NCBI GenBank assembly: GCA_030247855.1
Contig: JAPDRN010000011.1
Coordinates: 124,001-188,000 of the forward strand
Length of the DNA stretch: 64,000 nt
Origin: Knufia peltigerae
Lineage: Eukaryota > Ascomycota > Eurotiomycetes > Chaetothyriales > Trichomeriaceae
Direction: 5' to 3'
The notes below the pieces were generated by a model. It worked only from the letters and a program-made list of their open reading frames with translations, had not been told where the DNA came from and searched no databases. Positions within the stretch are counted from its first letter, which is position 1; each line of letters begins with the position of its first letter. A program made the translations under genes and the position numbers. Positions 11,030 through 22,309 of the stretch are shown here, in pieces.

Positions 11030-11396
11030 CATCTTCGTGAAGATCTGGAGTACGCGTTACAACACTGGTAGTTGGTTTAGTGGCGAGTGAAAAGTGATCC
11101 AACAACACAAACAACCATTCCCGAACGTGATCATTTTTCATATTCTCGGTGTGATCTGGTGTACAGTAAGAGCTACTTCGGCCATAGATCGCTAATATTG
11201 TACGGACTACAGAACAGTTTGATTATTTATCAAAAAATACCTCGAACACCATCTTTTCAACTCATATTCCTCGCCTACTCCCATACTTTCCTCATCTCTC
11301 TTCACCCGCCTCGATCCATCTGTACGGTAACGATATATACTCTTTGTACCATCTTGACAGAGATACATATTTTATTACCAGCAAAATAACGCAAAA

Positions 11397-12879
11397 ATGA
11401 GTGCTCAACAACGACTCCAGAACATCTCTGGACACATCAATTCCAGCGCCACCACGACACAATCACCCGGACTAAAAAAGATTCTTGAAAAGAATCCAGA
11501 TGATATTGTATGTTTTGATTGTTTGATTCATTTCGAAACAGCTTCCCTTGTGGCTCCGCCATGGAACCACCTCACCCTCATCTCATCCATCGTCCAATTC
11601 CCTCCACGTTCACTTTCTTTTTTTTTTTAATTTCCAGTGCTAACAGGATCACAAAAGGTAATCACTTGCGCGACACGCACACCACTCACCAAAGCCCGCA
11701 AAGGTGGACTCAAGGACACGCCGTCGGACGAACTGCTCATCCACGTCCTCAAGGCTCTCAAGACGAAGTCCGGGATCGACCCGGCCAAGGTCGAAGACGT
11801 TTGCATAGGCAACGTGCTGACGCCGGCCCCCGGTTTCGGGGCTCGCAGCGCGGTGTTGGCCGCGGGCTTCCCCGTCTCGACGGCCTCCAACGTCGTGTCC
11901 CGCTTCTGCTCGTCGGGCCTGTTGTCGATCCAGACGGTGGCCGGGAACATCGCGACGGGCTCCATCGAGGTGGGGGTGGCCGTGGGGTGCGAGAGCATGT
12001 CGACCAACAAGGACGCCCCTCCCCCGATGAGCGAGATGATCATGAACCACCCCGTGGCCAAGGACAACGTCATGCCGATGGGCTGGACGAGCGAGAACGT
12101 CGCCAGGGACTTCCACGTCCCCCGCGAGAGCCAGGACAGGTACGCCGAAATGTCGCACGCCCGGGCCGCCCGGGCCCAGGACCGAGGGTGGTCGGCCGAC
12201 GAAATCAGCCCCGTCACCACTCGCTGGGTCGACCCGAAGACCAACGAGACCAAGACGGTCACCGTCGACCGGGACGACGGCATCCGAGCCAACACGACCT
12301 ACGAAGCCTTGTCCAAGATTCGGTCCGCCTTCCCCCAGTGGGGTCCCACCACCACCGGGGGCAACGCCAGTCAAATCACCGACGGCGCCGCCGCCGTGCT
12401 GATGATGAAACGGTCCACGGCCGAGAAACTCGGCCAACCCATCATCGCAAAGTACGTCAAGAGTACCGTCGTCGGGTTGGAACCTAGGATCATGGGCATC
12501 GGGCCCAGTCTGGCCATCCCCAAGATCCTGGACTTGACCGGCTTGTCCACAGAAGACGTCGACCTCTTCGAGATCAACGAGGCGTTCGCCAGCATGTACG
12601 TTTACTGTGTCGAGAAATTGGGATTGGATATCGAAAAGGTCAATGTCCGGGGTGGTGCTATCGCCATCGGGTTAGTATTGAGTTCTCTCCACCTTCTTTG
12701 TATCGATCCTTGTTACTGACATTACTCCTCCAAGACACCCCCTGGGTTGTACGGGTACGAGACAAGTGGTTACGGTCTTGTCGGAATTGAAACGTAGAAA
12801 GCAAAAGGTGGCGGTCACCAGTATGTGCGTGGGTACCGGTATGGGTATGGCTGGTGTTTTTGTTTCGGAGGAATCATGA
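11397..12879 (+). CDS. 3-ketoacyl-CoA thiolase, peroxisomal (PTS2)
   Basis: Catalyses the last thiolytic step of fatty-acid beta-oxidation. Three exons join in phase: 11397-11507, 11658-12670 and 12735-12879 (422 residues). Residues 6-14, RLQNISGHI, fit a PTS2 signal (R-L-x5-H-hydrophobic), as in yeast Pot1. The nucleophilic Cys is in SRFCSSGLLSIQ. The late motifs are present: NGA-type DLFEINEAFAS, GGAIAIGHPLGCTGTRQ (rebuilt across intron 2) and the second Cys in SMCVGTGMG. Intron 1 contains a perfect tgctaac branch site at 11638-11644 and appears to use an AAG acceptor (11655-11657), which restores the family junction DDI-VITCATRTP; intron 2 also ends in AAG. Starting the second exon earlier, at 11637, gives an N-terminus that breaks family alignment. 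It is divergent from an acyl-CoA synthetase ending in AKL. Confidence 0.93.
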
Positions 12880-13098
12880 TATACTAAGACCAATAAACCA
12901 CATGAGAACGTATCGGGGGTATAGGGAAATGAATAATATTGACTTTGAATCATGATACATTTCCAAGGGTCAAGGAAATTTGAATTGCTCTGGAGACTAT
13001 TAAAGACCAACGTCGTATCATGAGGTTCATCATTCATCCATCATCCCTCGATGAATGAATAGTCAGTCTCATTTTTTGGGGGATCCGTCTTCCCATTT

Positions 13099-14110
13099 TC
13101 ATTTTCCATTACCATAAAATTGCTCCTTGTCCATTTGCATTTCATCATCAGCGACACCAATAGTGGCAAAATACTAGTGTACGTTATCATCAGCGTCAAT
13201 CTTACTCCTAGGAATTTTGATTTCTTTTGAAAGGAAAAGGAAGAAATGTCATCTTCGGGACAAGACACTCACGGCCATGGCTCTCCTGTTGGCTTCTGGA
13301 TTCATCGGTTTCCCTGCCTCACCCAATTGAGCCAACAGCTTGAAATAGTTGATGTAAAAGGCAGGAGTATAAGTGTTGAAGAATTTGGCCTCTTCGTCGT
13401 ACGGGTTCGAAAATGTGTGAGGACTTCTCGGTGGGACAGTAACATAATCACCCAATTTCGCATCCACAGTTTGACCGTTGAGTGCGTGGAAACGAAGTGT
13501 ACCTTTTGTCACCAAAAATGTTTCGTCGTGCTAAAAACGAAGATGTTAGAAGAGTGTCATAAATGGTGATGTATCAGGGCCAGTGGACCGGTGGTAGGTG
13601 TATAGGTGTATTGGCCATGGAGATCCATTAAGGAATGATGCTGGCTAAGTAAAAACTCACCATTTCATGCCAATGAGGTGGAGGACTAAAAAGTCGTACA
13701 AAGAAAGATATCATGGTCAGTCAGAGTCATCACCACCACCACAACATGATCCAGCAAAACAAAATCAAGTCATTCCTTTCTCATGTACTTGCACTTTGTA
13801 CCTTTGGAATCTAGATCGAAGGAAAAGGCTTCAAAACTCACCCAGAAGTATGTGGTGGTACAGTAAATTCGGCCGAACCTATACGATTGCTTTTCGAGGC
13901 AAGACAAAATCGCGTCAACATCAACATCAACATCAACGACGAAACCAATCATTCCTTTGTGTGCCTTGACCGACATGGGATAGCAGAGATTGTAGCCACT
14001 CACTCTGTTCTCGACCCGTCCTCCATGATTCGAATGGTGATTGTACCGACTTTGAAAGTCTCACCTGATGTGGCGGGGACAAAATTGATGGGTACGTTTG
14101 GAGTTTCCAT
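13099..14110 (-). CDS. Small cupin-domain protein
   Basis: A single-domain cupin of unknown substrate. Five exons join in phase: 14110-14004, 13889-13842, 13685-13661, 13530-13273 and 13173-13099 (170 residues). Cupin motif 1 is rebuilt across two introns as PPPHWHEMHDETFLVTKG, which gives HxH, then Glu after four residues and Gly after six more. Motif 2 is GDYVTVPPRSPHTFSN, with Arg where the consensus has Gly. Both motifs together supply the usual three-His/one-Glu metal site. Intron 1 ends in AAG, and its body contains a CATCAA hexanucleotide repeat (about 13914-13937). No signal peptide is seen. It lies next to the GH1 beta-glucosidase on the same strand, but nothing ties them functionally. 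Quercetinase-like or sugar-binding cupins are possible relatives. Confidence 0.75.
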
Positions 14111-14683
14111 TGTTCTTGCTTGAAGTCGATAGTTTTGGCCAAAAAGTCTTGAATCAATCGTCGGCACTTCTTTGCTGATGACCCTACCAACAGGACCGTG
14201 GCTGTATTCGATTCTTATACGACTTCGGTTCTTACACTCTCCCTCTCTCGTAGTTAGTACTCTGTAAGAGTTGGTGGTTGTCGGAATCTAGATTCGCCGA
14301 TTTGTCCGGAGATAGCAGCTAGAAAGAGCGATTTCAGATACCAAAAAGAGCTTAGGCGACTTCACATTAGTCAATTCATCTTTGTCACTTCCAGCTCAGC
14401 CCGACACAGAACACAGTACATCTTCACACATCTTCACCCTCTTGTCTTTCATCCAGACATTCCTCTGACGGTTACGAATAGGGGAAAGATAGATACCCAA
14501 GGTAATCCGTATTCTTTCATGTCCAGAAATTCCTATCCTGAATCTAAGAACAACCTCCGGTGATGCCAAAGAACCCTCAAAGATAACGTCAATCATTCTT
14601 CTTCCATCCCCCAAAACAGGACATGGCATATTCTGTGTCGTATCAGACCTGGTTGTGTCGTAAATGTCATGTCATGTCATCTA
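14111..14683. other. Intergenic, no signal seen
   Basis: This is the spacer between two minus-strand genes. A 77-codon minus-strand frame at 14396-14629 gives no recognisable product. It probably contains the cupin promoter and the beta-glucosidase 3' end. Confidence 0.5.
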
Positions 14684-16390
14684 TTACACCTTTCCAACAA
14701 ATTGATCAAAAATATTCTTCATCTCCATCGCACTCTTCTTTGGGTACCTCTTTTGACCATTCTCATAGTCGACATACGTGACACCAAATCTCGTTTCGTA
14801 ACCTTCGGCCCATTCAAAGTTGCTACCATTGTCAGTTTTGATTCTTTCCGAAAGACATGCACAACGACATGGCAGGGGGGAAAGCTCGTCGACACTTACT
14901 CCATAAGACTCCAAGCCATGTATCCACGAACGTCACACCCATCTTCAGCCACCGCTTCAGCCATGGCGGTGATATAACTTCGGAAATATTCCAGTCGGAA
15001 GTCATCCTCCAAAATTTCCTCCATGGGCAAATCATTCTCCCCTTTGATACTCGTCCCGTTTTCGGTCACGTAGATCTTGGGTCTTCCGTACCGGTCACTC
15101 AACCACTTGATCAACTTTCGGAACCCAGGAGCGTGAGGCCTCAACCAGAAACTCTGAGTCTCGGGGCCGATGCTGTTACCAAACTTGTCCTCGAACAAAA
15201 TGTCCATATTGCCACTGAAATCATCCGGGTCGGCGACCACTGCATCACCGCGATGTCGAATGTAGTTCGCGCAATAATGGTTCATGCCGTAAAAGTCATT
15301 CGACCCTTTGACCAACTCACTCTCTTCCGCCGTGAATGTGGGTAGTCTCTCACCGAGTTGTTTGACCATGCTTTCCGGGTAACGTCCAAAGTATACCGGG
15401 TCGGCGAACCAACAGATGGCAAATTCAATCTTGCGATCGCATGCGATGCGGTCCTGTTCGTCGTTGGGATCCCATGGTTCAGTCCAGTCACCTATGACAA
15501 GTCACCAGAAATCAGTACGCTGGATGTTGACCTTTTTTATGCAGTCGATGCAAACACTCACCGTTCAACGTGATACCGATCTCTCCACCGTCTCTCGCCT
15601 TGAATTCATCTCTGTAGATCTTGACGGCGTGCGCGTGTGCTATGAGGATACTGTGTCCGACGATCCAAGGTTCCCTGCTCGAATCTCCCACCGCACTCTT
15701 GGTTCTGTCACTGGTATGACCCGGGGCGAAGGCGCCGATGCTGTGTCCCAAGATGGCACTGCAAAAAGGTTCGTTGAAAGTGATCCAGTGCTTGACCCGG
15801 GACCCCAGAGCCTCAAACACGACGCGAGAGTAGTGGGCAAAATCGGCCACGAATTCGTCCTTGTTCAGAAACCCCCCGTACCGCTTGTACAGTTCGTCCG
15901 GGAGGTCCCAGTGGAAGAGCGTCACGAACGGAGTGATGCCGGCGGCCAGTAAGTCGTCGGCAAGTTTGACGTAAAAGTCGATACCGGCCTGGTTGATGGG
16001 ATCGTTGCGGCCGCCCTTGGGGATGACACGAGACCACGAGATGGAGAATCGGTACGCTTTGGCGCCCGTCTTTTGTAACAGTTCAATGTCCTGTGCCGTG
16101 CGATGGTACGAGTCACATGCGACGTCCCCAGAACTGCCATCGGCGATTTTGCCTGGGATTTTGCAAAACGTGTCCCATATTGAGGGACCTCGGCCGTCTG
16201 CAGTGGCACCACCTTCGATTTGGTATCTGATCAAACCAATGTCAATGAGGAACAATGTCATCGAGGTCGGGGGCAGCGTGTGAGTGATATGCGATGTAGG
16301 ACATGGAAATGAGAAAACCTACGCTGCTGTCGCAAATCCCCAGAGGAAATCAGATGGCAATCCTGCCTTGGCAGCAACGTCTCTAACCAT
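14684..16390 (-). CDS. Intracellular beta-glucosidase, glycoside hydrolase family 1
   Basis: A GH1 retaining beta-glucosidase that hydrolyses cellobiose and other beta-glucosides. Four exons join in phase: 16390-16323, 16226-15562, 15491-14900 and 14822-14684 (487 residues, normal for GH1). The N-terminus LPSDFLWGFATAAYQIEGG is the GH1 N-terminal signature, rebuilt across intron 1. The acid/base Glu is in WITFNEP (about residue 175) and the nucleophile Glu in IYVTENGTS (about residue 388). Glucose-binding segments LFHWDLP and MAWSLMDNFEWAEGY (joined across intron 3) are intact. There is no signal peptide, so it should act in the cytosol. A sugar H+ symporter gene lies about 1.1 kb away on the same strand, which would fit import followed by intracellular hydrolysis. 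Confidence 0.93.
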
Positions 16391-17535
16391 GTTTTTAAGT
16401 CGTCAATCGGGTTTAAGCCAAAAATAGAATCTTTCTGTGTTGTAAATGTTGTTGTATCTCTGTAATCTTTCGGAGAATTTCTTGTGAGTGGTAAGTAGTA
16501 GTAGTAGCAGAATGTTGATCGTTTTTATATTGTGTCTCGATCTGTATCAATAGCAGCACCGATGAAGTTGTTGACAATGAATCATACAACACACGGAATG
16601 AATGACTGTTCTTGCAAGTGGCTATCGGCGGTGATAGTGACGGATGTTGTTGTTGCTGGTGGTGATATCGTCGACGATGTGTAAAGAGATTGACTGACTG
16701 GCTGACTACCTTGTGAACGTCTCCGTTCCTGTTTATGGATAGAGTCCAAGATTGACAAGGGTCAGAAAGGTGGCCAACATAGCTTGCTAAATATCAATTG
16801 CCAGGATCTCATCTAAAATATTTGTATCCCGTAAGTCGGTCAACCACGCACCAAGTTTCGTTCATCCACGGGATGGGCAAAGAAGTGCCAGAGTTTACCC
16901 TTTGGTCTGTTCTACCTTTCAGTTGGATTGCTCTTTCATGCTCCATACGTACAGTTACACCTCCACCCACGAGAGCCACACTGGTGGTTCTACCGCATTT
17001 GGCCGCGGAGGGTTGTTTGGTTCACGCGAAAAAGGTGCCAGTCCGAATATTAGCCTAACAGCCTGTTTTTTAACCGTTCTGCATCTACTCCGTAAGTCAG
17101 ACACGGTTCTACCTCGGGAGTTCGTTCTTCTTCGTCCAACCCTACAGACAACTCACTACTCTTTTACTCGTACTTGGTGTAACTTGGCGTTGACGCTCGC
17201 TCCGGATTCTCCACTGAGAGAAAAGGATACGAGGGGAGATGCGCACCGAAGTTCTGGGACATGGGCGGATGACCACCCTGGCCGAGTTTCAAGGACATTG
17301 TCGCCATCGAAGAAGAAAGATCTAAACAAGATATAGAACAAGCCGCTCACAAAGCTCCCACTGATACAACACGCCTGCCCTTCGTATCCCTAGCCATCGT
17401 ATGATCTCTCGTGCAAGCCATAACGAGATAACCTTCTATTGCATCCAAAGCATGCCAAAGCGATACCACGGTATTCATCAAATGTTGTCTGCGTCAAAGG
17501 ACAAGCATCATCCAAAAAAATCCGCATATGGTGAC
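16391..17535. other. Intergenic between beta-glucosidase and sugar transporter
   Basis: Upstream of the beta-glucosidase there is an AGT-type triplet repeat near 16497-16511 and GTTGT-rich DNA near 16640-16680, presumably promoter. One TACTCCGTA element lies at 17086-17094. Frames at 16798-17336 give no recognisable protein. Confidence 0.5.
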
Positions 17536-19592
17536 CTACAGATCATCTTCAGTTTCATCTGCGGGCTCTTTCATCCTCCAAGTAATAAATGCGGCAACCA
17601 GTGTAGCTGCTCCACCAATCCTCAAAGTCCACCCCACACTCACATCCCCAGGGACGTTTCTAGGCTTCTGCAAGAGTTTGAATATGGCACTGCTGATAAG
17701 TGTGGCTACAATTTGTGGAGCACTGATAGCGACATTGTGTAGGCCGAGAATGATCCCGGCTTGGTCTTCCTCCTCGTCCATTTTACTATCGGTGATATTG
17801 TCGTCTCCATTCATCAAGCGTTGTCGGTAACGCTTTCTTCTCATCTCGTCCCGTTTGGAAATTTCCGCCGAGATCAGAGCAAAAGGAGCCCAAAGCGTCA
17901 AGGACCACGAGACGCCTACGAAAGCAGTCATGATGGTTGCCGCTAACGGTGTGGAGATGAAGAAAGTACTGAACATGCACACTGAAAACAAAAGTTGTGA
18001 AAGCAGCCATGTTCGTCGGAGAGTCAATCCAGGAATTTGTATCTTGGTCAAGAATCGTCTAATACCACTAGGGCCCTTTGCACTTGGATCTGACAGGTGA
18101 GAGTCCCCAGAGATATACCGGTTGATGTTGAGATCGCTTTGTGACCTTGGAGGTGGATTATCGAAGAAGGGGAATTCGTCGTACCTCGTGGCAATCGGAG
18201 AGTTTGGTGTCACTGGCTGGCTATGAGCCCGGTGATGATGAGCTTCAAACCAGGGATATTCCGATGATCTCGTGCCGATGGGTGAAGTCGGGGTTAGAAC
18301 AGGCTGCGTGAAGATATCATCTACATCATCAGGGACTGCCCGAGTTTCGTAGGCTGGAACCACCAAAAATGGCAGTATAATGTTCGACGAAAATGCAGTA
18401 ATGGCATAGATCAGTAGAGCAAAGGTGCCTATTCGAGTAGCCTTTGCCCACAGCTTCTCGACCTCGGCATCGGAAAGTCCTGGCTCCAGGTATGGATTTA
18501 CGTAAAGTTGTCCAATATAGGTGGTGATGTAAAACAGGAATGGAAACCACCCCATCCAATGAAAGAACTGGACTTCACAGACTTTGCGTATCTGAGGTGG
18601 TAGACGCTTGATTGAGACGAAGACCTGTCTAAAGAAGGCCATGAAGCCAGTAGACTCATTGTCCGCTTTGGAAGGAGGGTCGTGCTGCGGGTTCCGTTCC
18701 TTGATGGTGAGAATACTAAGCAGCACTGTCGACCCAAGTGCGATGGATGCGATAACCACCAAGACCTTGAATTGAGTGTTTCCGAAGAAGTGGAAGTACT
18801 TCGGCAGATCGAGGTATCCAAAGACATAGCCTAACACATTTCCGACACCAGTCATACGTGAGGCCCACGCATTCGCTGACTCTTGCTGATGAGATGGGGC
18901 GCCATCTACAATGAATGCGCGAATAGCTGCTTGGACTGTGAGGTGTTAGCTTGGTCTGTGTAGCGTCTTTGTGGAAACTGACCCGTGTTGATGGCAAAGT
19001 CAAGACACCACATCATCACAGTAGCCAAGACTATTGTAGCAGTCATATAACCTCCTGTATATGGTGCATCAATGTCGAGTCCTCCAATCAGACGGACGAT
19101 ATCTCGGGAATACGCAAGTATCATGGATGTAACGACAACTCCGAGTGCTCCAGCAATCATAAAAGGCTTGCGTTTGCCCCAGGAAACTCGACATCGATCA
19201 CTTAGAATACCGATGTACGGCTGAACAAGGGCTCCTGTCAGGGGGCCAGCAAGCCAGACCCCAGCGAGGAGAGCCTTGCTCATGCCAAGCGACAACAGGT
19301 AAGGCGATCCATTGGACAATTCGACAGACCAAACAATCTGGAGTCCTCCGATGCTCGTCGTTAGGAGAATCAAGTACCAGGTGCTTTTGCTGACGATGAT
19401 CGAGTCTTCGAGGCCAATAGTTTCCGATGGCGGTCTGTCATTGGAGAGAAGTGGTTCATTTGGAGTCGAGCCATCCTCCGAGGGTGATGTTTCGGTAAGC
19501 GTTGCTTGTGGGACTTCGCTATGTTGGATAGTCACAGCCTGAATGAGCGGGGATCGCTCATCATTGTCGGCACCCTGATCCCTACGTGGCAT
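17536..19592 (-). CDS. GPH-family sucrose/alpha-glucoside H+ symporter
   Basis: A 12-TM major-facilitator carrier of the glycoside-pentoside-hexuronide type, related to plant SUTs and S. pombe Sut1. Two exons: 19592-18983 and 18926-17536 (about 666 residues). An acidic N-terminal tail of about 90 residues precedes TM1 (STWYLILLTTSIGGLQIVWS). The SUT-like block LAGPLTGALVQPYIGILSDR with the basic SWGKRKPFMIAG follows. Rebuilt across the intron, AIRAFIVDGAPSHQQESANAW matches the TM4-5 motif. A long cytosolic loop of about 150 residues, with repeated SP/PTSPIGTRSSEYPWF-like and PNSPIATRYDEFPFF segments, separates TM6 and TM7. The C-terminal half ends in an acidic tail. The acceptor is a tandem AAGCAG (18932-18927), so two in-frame proteins differing by one Ala are possible. 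The substrate is inferred. An ATG further upstream (MKQFQ, 19730) is open but less likely. Confidence 0.85.
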
Positions 19593-20250
19593 CAGAATAT
19601 CTGCTGATTGAAACGGTGACTGAGATTTCTTGCGAGAAAGGTAAATAACGTCGTCGAAAAAGGTGAAATCAATGACGAAACAACGGGATGTAAGAGGAAT
19701 GGGTACTATCCGAGGCTGGAACTGCTTCACACCATCTTCGTCCGGCGTGCTGGATGCTGGAGACTATCTTGAGGTTGAGCGGCGAGAGGAGAGCGTGAGA
19801 AAGCATAAGTAGTCGGAGACGAGGATAAAGGTGTTGGCGACAAGGAAATATCGGCATATAGAGTCTAAGTAGAAGAATTCAATTGATTCTGTCAAGTTGG
19901 AAGGGGAGAATGAATGACCATGTCATGCGATGTCGTGTTTCTGCCCAGCGAAAATGCCGATTGGCTGACGAGGCTGTACGTTGCTTGTGCCTGCGCCGCT
20001 TTCAACACCAAAAGACCCCAAGCGACTGAACAGCCATCCAGGCCACAACGTATCAAGTCCAGACAACTGTCATTCCTTCCACAAAACCTCGCGTAAACCT
20101 CTGCGATCCTGTGGTCGCCTTGAGAAAAGTCAGTCGACCACTCAGAGACACCCAACAAGCAGCTCCCTGCTCACCCCTCCGCCATCGACAAACGCTTGAC
20201 CTCTACGAATACAGAGCAAGTCACCAGCGAAACACCCAACCCTCGACAAG
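19593..20250. other. Divergent promoter region
   Basis: This is the spacer between the minus-strand sugar symporter and the plus-strand V-ATPase subunit e gene. It contains only short open frames without recognisable products. Confidence 0.5.
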
Positions 20251-20729
20251 ATGAAACCCGTGGTATCTGCATTCAACGCCTGGAGCTGGTCAGTCGCCCG
20301 GAGAGTCGTTCGGGAGCATGGCAACTAACAATATATCAACAGCACCGTCATATCATGCTTCGCCGTCGTGATCCTCTCCGTCATCGGTAGTCTCTTTTCG
20401 GTACGAGTTTGATCCCTTCGAAGCCCATTTCAATGTCGACCTGTTACACAGAGTCGAACCCAGGGACTCTCTTTTCAATTGGTAGGACGCTAACACTTTG
20501 GAAATACAGAGGGATCACCACATCATGATGGGTATGGAGGAAAATCCTGAAGACCACGCCGCTGTCGCCTCAGCCATCTTCATCAGCGTAGCAGTATATG
20601 CTGTGAGTTTGTCTTCCAAGTGAAGCAAAAGCGCAATGAGCTGACATCTATTAGGGTTTCCTGGTATTCTGCGGATTCCAGGCCTGGCTACATGTACGGG
20701 CGAGTCGAAGGGGAGCAATATCACTATGA
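20251..20729 (+). CDS. V-type ATPase Vo subunit e (Vma9-like)
   Basis: A tiny two-TM subunit of the V-ATPase membrane sector, in vacuole and endomembranes. Four short exons are needed, so no long reading frame marks it: 20251-20288, 20343-20400, 20510-20602 and 20655-20729 (87 residues). All junctions are in phase with GT..AG ends. The product starts MKPVVSAFNAWSCTVISC and continues FAVVILSVIGSLFS (TM1). The hydrophilic linker RDHHIMMGMEENPEDHAA follows, then SAIFISVAVYAGFLVFCGFQAWLHV (TM2, split here at the Ala-Gly junction), with a short basic tail. Size, two-helix topology and the acidic linker fit the ATP_synt_H/subunit e family. Intron 2 (20401-20509) holds a tRNA-like stretch that I could not fold. 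The gene is separated by about 290 bp from the 3' end of the succinyl-CoA ligase gene on the other strand. Confidence 0.8.
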
Positions 20730-21015
20730 CAACGGTGGATGGGAGTGAAGAGAAAGTATAGATGTTTTGATCAGACAATGGCGTTACGAGAAATCTTTCA
20801 GCGTTTGGAGGTCAACAAAGACCTGGAAGGTGGCAGATTCCTACCTTGGGATTGTGGACTGAGATACCGGCTAGCAATTGCAGCAATTGTACAGTGTTAT
20901 CAAGCTTCCCGATTACGGGTACCAAAACTACAAGAACATCTCCGTGAATGCGACCTTATCCCGCCGCCCCCCTTACTGGAAGATTGTTGAAAAGGTATGA
21001 CACTCGTGGCCTGCT

Positions 21016-22309
21016 TTAAATGAGATCCCGCGCGACAAATTGTTCGTGAAGAGCTTTGCCCAACGAGGCCGGGCTTCGCTCGACAACGACACCGGCTGCT
21101 TCGAGAGCGGCAATCTTGGAGTCGGCACCACCCTTGCCACCACTGATGATGGCACCGGCGTGACCCATTCTTCGTCCAGGAGGTGCACTGATACCAGCGA
21201 TGAAGCTGACCGCAGGCTTGTTCTTCTTGTTCTCGCTCTTCAAAAACTCGGCCGCATCTTCTTCGGCGCTGCCTCCAATTTCACCAATCATGATAATTCC
21301 TTCCGTCTCGTCATCCTCCATGAAGACCTTTAGGCAGTCGATGAAATTGGTGCCGCTGAATGGATCACCTCCAATACCAACGACCAAAGATTGTCCGAGT
21401 CCCGCTTGTGTGGTTTGGTTGACAGCTTCATATGTCAAAGTTCCTGATCGCGAAACGATCCCCACTCTTCCTCGCTTGTGGATGAATCCAGGCATGATAC
21501 CGATCTTGCATTGGCCAGGAGCACTTTCAAAGTCAGTACGCGAGCTCGAAAGTAGGGGAGAGGATATTCACATGACACCAGGACAGTTTGGACCAACGAG
21601 ACGGGTCTTGTTTTGGGTCTTGAGAATGTTGGTCACCTAGAATAAAAGATTAACACCGCTTTCACACATCTCAAGAAGTCAGGTTGACTTACTTTAACCA
21701 TGTCGTGCTGTGGAATACCTGTGATAGATGTTAGAACTTGCTGCAAGCCGATCTTTGTTTATATTGAACGAACCTTCGGTGATGCAGACGACCAGGGGAA
21801 TCTCGGCCTCGACAGCCTCCAGAATACCGGCAGCAGCCAAAGGTGGAGGGACAAAGATGACCTTTTCATATTATCAGCGCCTTCGTTGTTGTGACTGGAC
21901 ATCTCTTGAATCTCTGCCACTTACACTTGCATTGGCGCCAGTCTGCTTCACTCCTTCACTCACGTTCTTGAATACTGGGAGATCGAGGTGTGTAGAGCCG
22001 GCCTGGGATCGAAATCAACATATGTTATTTATTCATCGTTGCAATGCACCCATCGCAGACAACAATCGGGAATACCTTTTTGGGATTTGTGCCGCCCACG
22101 ACCTTTGTGCCATACTCGATCGCTTGTCGGGCGTGGAAAGTCCCCTGCTTGCCGGTGAAACCTTGGAAAAGCACTTTCGTATCTGAGTTGATCCTGAGGT
22201 TAGGGATGGTTTCTTGATATGCAGCCGCAGCCGACACTGTAGCGTAGGATCTGGTCGGTCGAGATGCCTGGCGCAGCGCCGAGGAGGCGCAGGTCTTGAA
22301 TGCCTGCAT
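21016..22309 (-). CDS. LSC1: Succinate-CoA ligase alpha subunit, mitochondrial
   Basis: Alpha subunit of the TCA-cycle enzyme that converts succinyl-CoA to succinate with nucleotide triphosphate formation. Six exons join in phase: 22309-22076, 22002-21925, 21861-21774, 21718-21693, 21636-21572 and 21523-21016 (332 residues; yeast Lsc1 is about the same). The N-terminus MQAFKTCASSALRQASRPTR is a typical mitochondrial presequence. The CoA-binding segment DTKVLFQGFTGKQGTFHARQ, the block VVCITEGIPQHDMVK (across an intron) and GPNCPGVIAPGQCKIGIMPG are present. The phosphohistidine region GRRMGHAGAIISGGKGGA contains the active-site His. Two introns end in AAG rather than CAG/TAG. The start at 22309 is chosen because it begins the presequence; an alternative upstream in-frame codon would add about 11 residues. 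Confidence 0.93.

Larger units (their letters stand above)
9767..11396. other. Shared divergent promoter region of acyl-CoA synthetase and thiolase
   Basis: This 1.6-kb spacer lies between the two divergent genes. It holds a TA microsatellite near 9800-9812, two TACGGAGTA copies (10336-10344, 10579-10587) and two CCTCGG hexamers (10042-10047 and 11024-11029). The pyrimidine-rich DNA before 11390 looks like a fungal 5' leader. No convincing coding sequence. Confidence 0.6.

Noticed and set aside
11519..12487. 322-codon plus and 262-codon minus frames over the thiolase
   Set aside because: Both are phase shadows of the strongly GC-biased thiolase exon; their Arg/Gly/Pro-rich texts show no domain.
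20401..20509. A tRNA gene inside the V-ATPase e intron
   Set aside because: The T-arm-like and D-arm-like words are in opposite orientations and no acceptor stem pairs. Not a functional tRNA.
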